From the NCBI GenBank assembly GCA_009760855.2, contig WPIO01000340.1, forward strand, positions 1 through 64,000: a DNA stretch of 64,000 bases. Direction: 5' to 3'. Source of the DNA: Cristatella mucedo. Taxonomy: Eukaryota > Bryozoa > Phylactolaemata > Cristatellidae. Position numbers and translations under genes: made by a program. Positions 59,301 to 64,000 of this stretch are shown here, in pieces; the stretch's first letter is position 1; the number at the start of each line of letters is the position of its first letter. The notes under the pieces are model-generated. The model ran no database searches and was not told the DNA's origin. It was given only the letters and a program-made list of their open reading frames with translations.

Positions 59301-60272
59301 ATGAAGAAAAGCAGCAAAAGATGAGTTTGAAAAAGAATATTACAAACTAAAAAACAATGCATTCTTTGGAAAGACAATGGAAAATGTTAGAGAACGAGTA
59401 AACATTGTATTGTTTGATTTAAAATATGAAAAGGATGCTGCAGTTTTAGATAAAAGAGTAATGAGTGCAAGGTTTACAGACCGAAGATTGTTTAATCGAG
59501 ATTTAGTTGGAATTGAAACAACAAAATCAGAGATCTGTCTTGATAAACCAATTTATTTAGGTTTTACAATTTTAGATATTTCAAAACTAATAATGCAAGA
59601 TTTCTATTATAACACAATAAAAGATTATTGTAATGATAAAGTAACACTTGCTTATACTGACACTGATTCTATGGTGATGCAAATAAATACTGATATTTTA
59701 TAAAGATTTTGGAAATTATTTAGATTACCTAGATTTGTACGGTTATCCTAAGAATAAAGGTATATGGAAATTAGAAGGTGCCGAAAAAAATTATACCTGC
59801 TAATGAGGGAAGTCTAGGAAAATTCAAAGATCAAATATGTGGAAAATATACAATTGATCCTAAAACTAAAGATTTCATCAAACATGAGAAAGGTGTTATG
59901 ATAGAAAAATCAGTTGTACTTGATGAGGGAGTTTCCTTAAAACCAAAACTTTATTCAATGCAGATAGCTATTAAGAAAGATAAAGGAATATAAGTTAAAT
60001 CTGCCATTAAACAAGCAAAAGGAACAAAGAAATATGTAGTAAAAAAGTGTTTGACTGATTATGATTATGTTGGTTGTCTTAAAACTGGTTGGGATGTTCA
60101 TTGCAATGAATCAAGATTTCAATCTAGAAGCCATCAAATGTTTACTATAACACAATCTAAAAAAGCACTATCAGCATTTGACTCAAAAAGGTATTGGTTA
60201 GACTGTGGAATTAATAGATACTCTTACGGACACTATAGGATAAACGAGTCATTGCAGGTCAGTTATCATTGA
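56311..60272 (+). pseudogene. Family B DNA polymerase with endonuclease VII-like zinc motif (interrupted frames)
   Basis: Replicative DNA polymerase of the type found in Polinton/adintovirus-like elements. In order: an N-terminal region (56,311-57,330); a CKRC...H zinc-like block (57,434-57,500); the exonuclease I box YADFE (57,620); an endonuclease VII-like CHVC...DHCH...CNL motif (57,928-58,030); HNLKGYDSH (exonuclease II, about 58,078-58,105); a long clean frame 58,297-59,271 with motif A (VDANSLFATAM); the motif B region NNAFFGKTMEN (about 59,353); motif C YTDTDS (59,653-59,670); and the C-terminal thumb (59,778-60,272) ending GHYRI. The frame is continued, not restarted, across TGA at 57,066, 57,090, 57,565, 59,269 and 59,302 and TAA at 58,288 and 59,991. 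At least six 1-base frame changes also occur, mostly at A or T runs (for example the A9 at about 56,506). It is either recoded plus error-laden or a decayed copy. Confidence 0.8.
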
Positions 60273-60284
60273 GTCAGCAGGTCA

Positions 60285-60384
60285 TTGTAAAACTTGTAAT
60301 ATTAGTATAGCTGCCGAAAAGAAAAATAGATGAGTATAAAAGTATGATGGGTTCTATTGATACTGGTATTTATAGTAAGTTATA
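60285..60384 (+). CDS. Small Cys/His-containing frame after the polymerase (unidentified)
   Basis: A short frame with GHCKTC at about 60,281-60,298 continues, after one frame change near 60,330, into a block ending TGIYSKL before TAA at 60,382-60,384. Codon composition matches its neighbours. It is too short and broken to identify, and its start is unclear. It could be a separate small gene or the extreme end of the polymerase region. Confidence 0.35.
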
Positions 60385-60436
60385 ATTCATTTTACCTTAT
60401 CTGCATGCATGTAATTTTTTATTATTGAATAGGAAA

Positions 60437-60924
60437 ATGGCAGAACTTACTGATCCCTCACTAGCAATTAGTGCAATGGCATTGAAATCATACGTCGATT
60501 ATCTTGTTCAATCGAGAATGACATTTTAGATCAACTATCAGTTGATTCTGATATTGCAAATATGACTGATGATTCAGTTAAGAAATTCTATATAGATGAA
60601 ATAGATACTGAAGCTCAAAGGATTATTAGTGCTGGTCAAAATGATGCTCTATCAACTCTAGAGTCAAAAGTTAGGGCTAAAGTTGATGCTCTCCTAGATG
60701 ATCCTGCGGAAATTGCAGGTTATACGACTTGGATTGCATCGCAGGCTACAACACTCTCAACAGTTATCTCTGGAGTATTTGGAATTAAACCTGATATCGC
60801 TGGCATTGTTAAAGATGAGTGTTATTCAGTTCTACTAAGTATTAGTGATAATAAGAGTGCAAAACAAAAAGCTGCTGAGGCAGCACTAGCACAACCTGAT
60901 CCAAGCACTGTTTTATTGTTTTAA
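60437..60924 (+). CDS. Unidentified protein, about 160 residues, one frameshift
   Basis: ATG at 60,437 starts MAELTDPSLAISAMALKSY. A one-base shift near 60,513-60,535 leads into the longer frame that ends with TAA at 60,922-60,924. The product is acidic to neutral, Ala/Ser/Asp-rich and probably helical. A moderately hydrophobic stretch (WIASQATTLSTVISGVFGI) lies near the middle. No known domain is recognised. By position between polymerase and capsid-like genes it could be a minor structural or DNA-binding protein, but that is only a guess. The stop is followed by an AT-rich 27-base gap and the next ATG. Confidence 0.5.
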
Positions 60925-60951
60925 ATAAAAAATAAAAACAACATATAGAAA

Positions 60952-61343
60952 ATGAATGTTGATACAAGACGTAAAGACAGTGTTAAGGAAGCACAAAGAC
61001 AACAGTATTCAAACTTTAAAATCTGTTCATATCCAATGGGTAGAATAGAAGATATCAGATCAACTTTGTTAGATGCTTTAAAACTAGTAATTTAACATTA
61101 GGCACTTAGAATTAATCACTCTGAACCATAAATAACAAATATATTTGCTAAAGTTAGAGATGGTTCAATCTTTGAAGAGTTCCTTAAAGGCTTAGAAATA
61201 GAAAAAAATAAATAGTATGAAGTCTGAAGCTTACTCTAAAAAAATAGAACTAACTAAAAAAAATAAAGAATGGGATAAACGCAGGAAAAAGTTTTGATAT
61301 ACGTGAAGAATTGATTAAAGAGACTATGGATTGGAAGATTTAA
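60952..61343 (+). CDS. Unidentified basic protein with in-frame TAA and TAG codons
   Basis: ATG at 60,952 begins MNVDTRRKDSVKEAQRQQYS. The frame meets TAA at 61,093, TAG at 61,099 and TAA at 61,129, yet on both sides and between them the codon style and residue pattern stay protein-like, and the frame continues to about 61,200. After shifts in A runs (about 61,205 and 61,290) a Lys/Glu-rich end (KEWDKRRKK block) closes at TAA 61,341-61,343. Function is unknown. Its 3' end overlaps that of the minus-strand gene by a few bases. It could also be decayed sequence. Confidence 0.4.
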
Positions 61344-61598
61344 ACTGTAGGATCTTCAGGTGGGGCACTATCAACTGCAGGATCATAACTCATTGTAGTA
61401 TCAGTTGTAGTTTTAGGACCATCTATAGTATCAGTTACATCTGTAATTGTAGGAGCAAGTTCATCCATACTATCAGTTGTGAACCCATGATTTGAAAAAC
61501 CATCATATTTAATATCAGCAAGATCTTTTGATGATGAATGTGAATACTTTACACCATTAACTGACAAAATATCAATATACTTCTCTAAAAAAGGTAGA
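61340..61598 (-). CDS. Unidentified acidic Thr/Asp/Pro-rich protein on the minus strand
   Basis: Open minus-strand frame ending TAA at 61,342-61,340. The frame extends upstream beyond the TTG at 61,567 to about 61,598 with a hydrophobic LPFLEKYIDIL block, but no ATG is visible, so the true start is unclear. The C-terminal half is rich in Thr, Asp and Pro (TDTTMSYDPAVDSAPPEDP). Codon choice (GAT, ACT, CCT) matches the capsid-like gene, which supports real coding in an otherwise plus-strand cluster. It converges on the upstream gene with a 4-base overlap and is divergent from 61,599. Confidence 0.45.
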
Positions 61599-61799
61599 AT
61601 GACAGAGATTGAAGAGGAAGTAGAAGACTATTCAGAGACTCTTGAAGAGAATGATCCTAAAGCATACAAAGAAATAGCAAAAGTAATTAATGATAAGACT
61701 GTTGTTCCTCCAAGAGCTGATGGTTATGGTGGAAACATGAAGAGAAAATTAGGTGCTGGATTATATGTTCAAAAATTAAAATGTTTAGTTTTAACATAG
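61599..61799 (+). CDS. Small unidentified protein preceding the capsid-like gene
   Basis: 66 codons from ATG (MTEIEEEVEDYSETLEEND) to TAG. It has a very acidic N-terminal half, and a basic glycine-rich middle (GYGGNMKRKLGAG). It ends 7 bases before the ATG of the capsid-like gene, a spacing that suggests co-expression. A short acidic-then-basic protein next to a capsid gene could be a cement or core-type protein, but no homology is recognised. Confidence 0.5.
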   Translation: MTEIEEEVEDYSETLEENDPKAYKEIAKVINDKTVVPPRADGYGGNMKRKLGAGLYVQKLKCLVLT

Positions 61800-61806
61800 A
61801 AAAGAA

Positions 61807-63317
61807 ATGGCAAGTGCACCTATCGATAGTAAACTTGAACTTAGAGATCCCAAGTTTCCTGATTATAAACTTAAAGAGTATCAATTTAGAGAGTTTTATC
61901 AAACTAATAGTAATGAAACTGATAGTATTGCTGGTAAATTAGTTACATTCATTATTCCTGGTGAACAACAAACGTGTTATGTCTTATCTGATGGATATCT
62001 TTTACTTGCAGGTCAATTGAAAGTCTAAACTGCTGCTGGTGGTGGTTTTTCTACTCCTGCAAAAACCATTGCTGTTGGTCTTGTTAACAATGCTGGTGCT
62101 TGGATGTTTAATAGTATGAGAATTAGACTTGGCACTGAAGAATTTAAAAGTTATCCTCTTACACAAGGTGTTGGAAGCGTTTCAACGTTAATGGGACTAA
62201 TTTGTAATCGAAATAATTACAACAGAACTGAAGGTCTTGCAACTGCATGGAAAAAATATGAAGCCAGTTCGTTTGATGATATGAGTACAAGACTTACTTC
62301 ATATGTTAGTCCTGCTGCTTCTGAATCCAATGCTTCAAACATTGGATTTGTATATAAAAGGGGTGTTATAATCAACCTTATTGATGAGCCTGGAAGTTTT
62401 AGTATTGCTCTTCCTGTATCAAGAATCTCTGTTTTTGTGTGCTGATATGAATACAATTTTTTATGATATTCCATTTACACTTGAAATGACGAGAGTTGGT
62501 GGATGAGAGAGATGCTATTATGACTGGAGCAAGTGATGCTGCTGCGAATAGTATTTTTACTATGCTTACAAAAGGAGCTACTGGTGTGACTGGTGAAGGG
62601 ACTTATAATGCTTTCAAAATTGCAATGACGAAAATGAGACTTGTTGTTCCATGTGTTGTTCCGAGAAGAAGTATTCAAAGATCACTTGCAGATATTTCAA
62701 GTGAGAGATCAAAGAAAATTTGACTTAATTACAGAGTTAGACGCTGTGAAACTATTACTATAAAATGTCTCAATCAAACTCTTAAATTTACTAACTCTAT
62801 CAGTTCAAAATAATATTGATAAGATTAGAGGGTTGATCGTTGCAGCTCAAAATGCTAATAAATATGATGATTACACTGATAATCCTTGTACTTACAACCA
62901 TTGTGATATTAAAAGTGTTTCAATTTTTGCCAATGGATCAAAACAACATCCTAGTGTTCTAAGATCTAGTTACCCAAAACTTGGAAAGTGTGCACCAGCA
63001 TATATGGATTTCTCAACTTCAGAAAACAATATCTTGATCCTAATGAAGTTACTGAACCTGTTGGTATTACTTATCCTGAATGGATTTCACTATATCCTAT
63101 TCATGTTATTGATATTCAATACAATGATGAACCTCTTAGAGTCACAACTAGACTTGATGTTACTGTTGAATTTAATAGTAAATTAGATGCTAATACTACA
63201 TTATTGCTTCACTATCTTACTATTTGTGAGAATAGTGCTGAAATAACTTCAAATGGTAGTGGTGCTAACTTTACATGCAGTACAGGGAATATGGTTTACA
63301 ATGGAAAAGATTTTTAA
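61807..63317 (+). pseudogene. Double jelly-roll major capsid protein-like (interrupted frames)
   Basis: The translation resembles large capsid proteins of Polinton/adintovirus-like and related invertebrate-associated DNA elements. It has an N-terminal region with FIIPGEQQTCYVLSDGYLLL, a Gly/Ala-rich step, an MRIRLGTEEF-type strand, a long loop with SYVSPAASES, a second-half strand block RVRRCETITIK (62,737-62,770), an SVSIFANGSKQHPSVLRSSY block (62,913-62,970), and the end with EWISLYPIHVIDIQYNDEPLR. The frame runs through TAA at 62,026 and TGA at 62,721. Frame changes occur near 62,435, 62,490, 62,790 and 63,020. It terminates with TAATAA at 63,315. The capsid assignment is by pattern memory and gene context; structure prediction would settle it. 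Confidence 0.6.
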
Positions 63318-63340
63318 TAAAATTATAATAACTAAATATA

Positions 63341-64000
63341 ATGCAAAAAACTAGTTTTATTCAAGGGTCTGATGAGTGGAAGAGAGCTATGACTTTAAAT
63401 ATAGGTTTATCAGAAGTCTATTTTGATTTAGGAAATGATATGGATTTTGGTTCACAAATTGATTGTGATATCGAAATAATTGCAAATAGAAAACTAAAAA
63501 AATATATTGCTAACTCTCAGCCGATGAAATTCCCACAAATTTTATTTAGTAAAGTGTTTGAACCAATAGCTGCTAAATAGTTTGAAATTAAATTAGATAG
63601 AGAAATTGAAATCGCAAATGATGTTTTACTAGTGACGGTGTCTATAGATATTCTCCAGATTGTATTATAGATGAAGACTCACTAATAGAAATAAAATGTT
63701 TATGGTCTCAAAGTATAGTTGATGATTTGATACCAAAACAATGCTTAGCTCAATGTTTATTAGGATTACATGTACTAAAATTAAGTAGATGTATCTATAG
63801 TGAATTTGAAATCTTTGTTCCTTGATTGAATTGGGAAGAAACACCTAAAGATTTTTTTGCAGCAGGGACAGTAAAGATTCCAACAAGTTATGATTTTCAT
63901 ATTCCGATACGGAAACCTTTGTTTTTATATTTACTTAAATATGAGAAATACTGTATTTTTGAATTTGATATAATAAGTGATTATGGTTGATTCAAAAATA
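63341..64000 (+). CDS. YqaJ/lambda-exonuclease-type nuclease (partial, cut by window end)
   Basis: ATG at 63,341 opens MQKTSFIQGSDEWKRAM, the usual start of YqaJ-type nucleases (G-S-x-E-W). A FEPIAAK block (63,557-63,577) is followed directly by TAG at 63,578, and the similarity continues beyond it in frame. After a shift near 63,630 comes a GVYRYSPDC...LIEIKC block (63,640-63,695), giving the catalytic D ... E-x-K of the PD-(D/E)XK fold. A QCLAQCLLGLHVL helix with conserved Gln follows. In-frame TGA codons are at 63,823 and 63,988. The gene runs off the window. Such nucleases act in viral DNA recombination and replication. It is 23 bases behind the capsid-like gene. Confidence 0.65.

Noticed and set aside
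61201-61215. A further in-frame TAG read as sense codon
   Set aside because: It lies beside an A run where a frame change is likely; after such a shift the TAG is no longer in frame.
56311-64000. Mitochondrial or linear-plasmid origin explained by TGA=Trp
   Set aside because: TGA alone would fit a mitochondrial code, but TAA and TAG also interrupt frames, and the capsid-like and YqaJ-type genes are not typical of mitochondrial plasmids. Kept only as a remote alternative.

Overview
The window looks like a repeat-dense piece of an animal nuclear genome, most likely an invertebrate. The evidence is CR1/L2-type non-LTR retrotransposons, tRNA-derived SINEs, a decayed hAT transposase of the ZMYM1-like type, and a CD225/dispanin exon with an AG splice acceptor and standard-code Trp and stop codons. 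No bacterial-style operon, rRNA, functional tRNA or CRISPR array is visible. The species cannot be told from the sequence.

Layout. 1-1.69 kb is the 5' half of a LINE on the minus strand. 1.73-11.46 kb and 17.78-27.56 kb are two diverged copies of one roughly 9.7 kb unit. Each carries pyrimidine-rich tracts, a GC-rich block and a foldback-like array of about 180-bp monomers that reverses orientation half-way. A third homologous segment (11.46-12.56 kb, 34.86-35.99 kb, remnant near 43.2-43.74 kb) carries the CD225 exon; the 35.66 kb copy is intact. 28.0-30.2 kb is the hAT pseudogene. The rest up to 54.5 kb is mostly nested copies of two LINE families. LINE-a ends in ATAAT repeats and LINE-b ends in TGTAA repeats. 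Several copies sit in head-to-head or tail-to-tail pairs with snap-back palindromes. Two SINEs near 34.3 kb share a tail with LINE-a.

From about 56.3 kb to the window end the sequence changes abruptly to AT-rich, tightly packed coding DNA of a virus-like element. It has a family B DNA polymerase with an endonuclease VII-like zinc motif, several small unidentified genes (one on the minus strand), a protein resembling double jelly-roll major capsid proteins, and a YqaJ/lambda-exonuclease-type nuclease cut by the window end. A 0.6 kb fragment resembling a fibre gene of the same composition is wedged between two LINE pieces at 53.54-54.13 kb. The gene set points to the Polinton/adintovirus-like world, but no integrase, packaging ATPase or protease is visible here.

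The most unusual signal is that these virus-like frames are interrupted by TGA, TAA and TAG codons while the protein similarity continues in the same frame. TGA falls where tryptophan is expected at two conserved polymerase positions. TAA and TAG fall where glutamine or glutamate would fit. This suggests an element from a host with all three stop codons reassigned, as in some ciliates or Blastocrithidia. The alternative is a pseudogene that decayed mainly by C-to-T and G-to-A changes. Many homopolymer frameshifts are present too, so either decay or assembly error has also acted.
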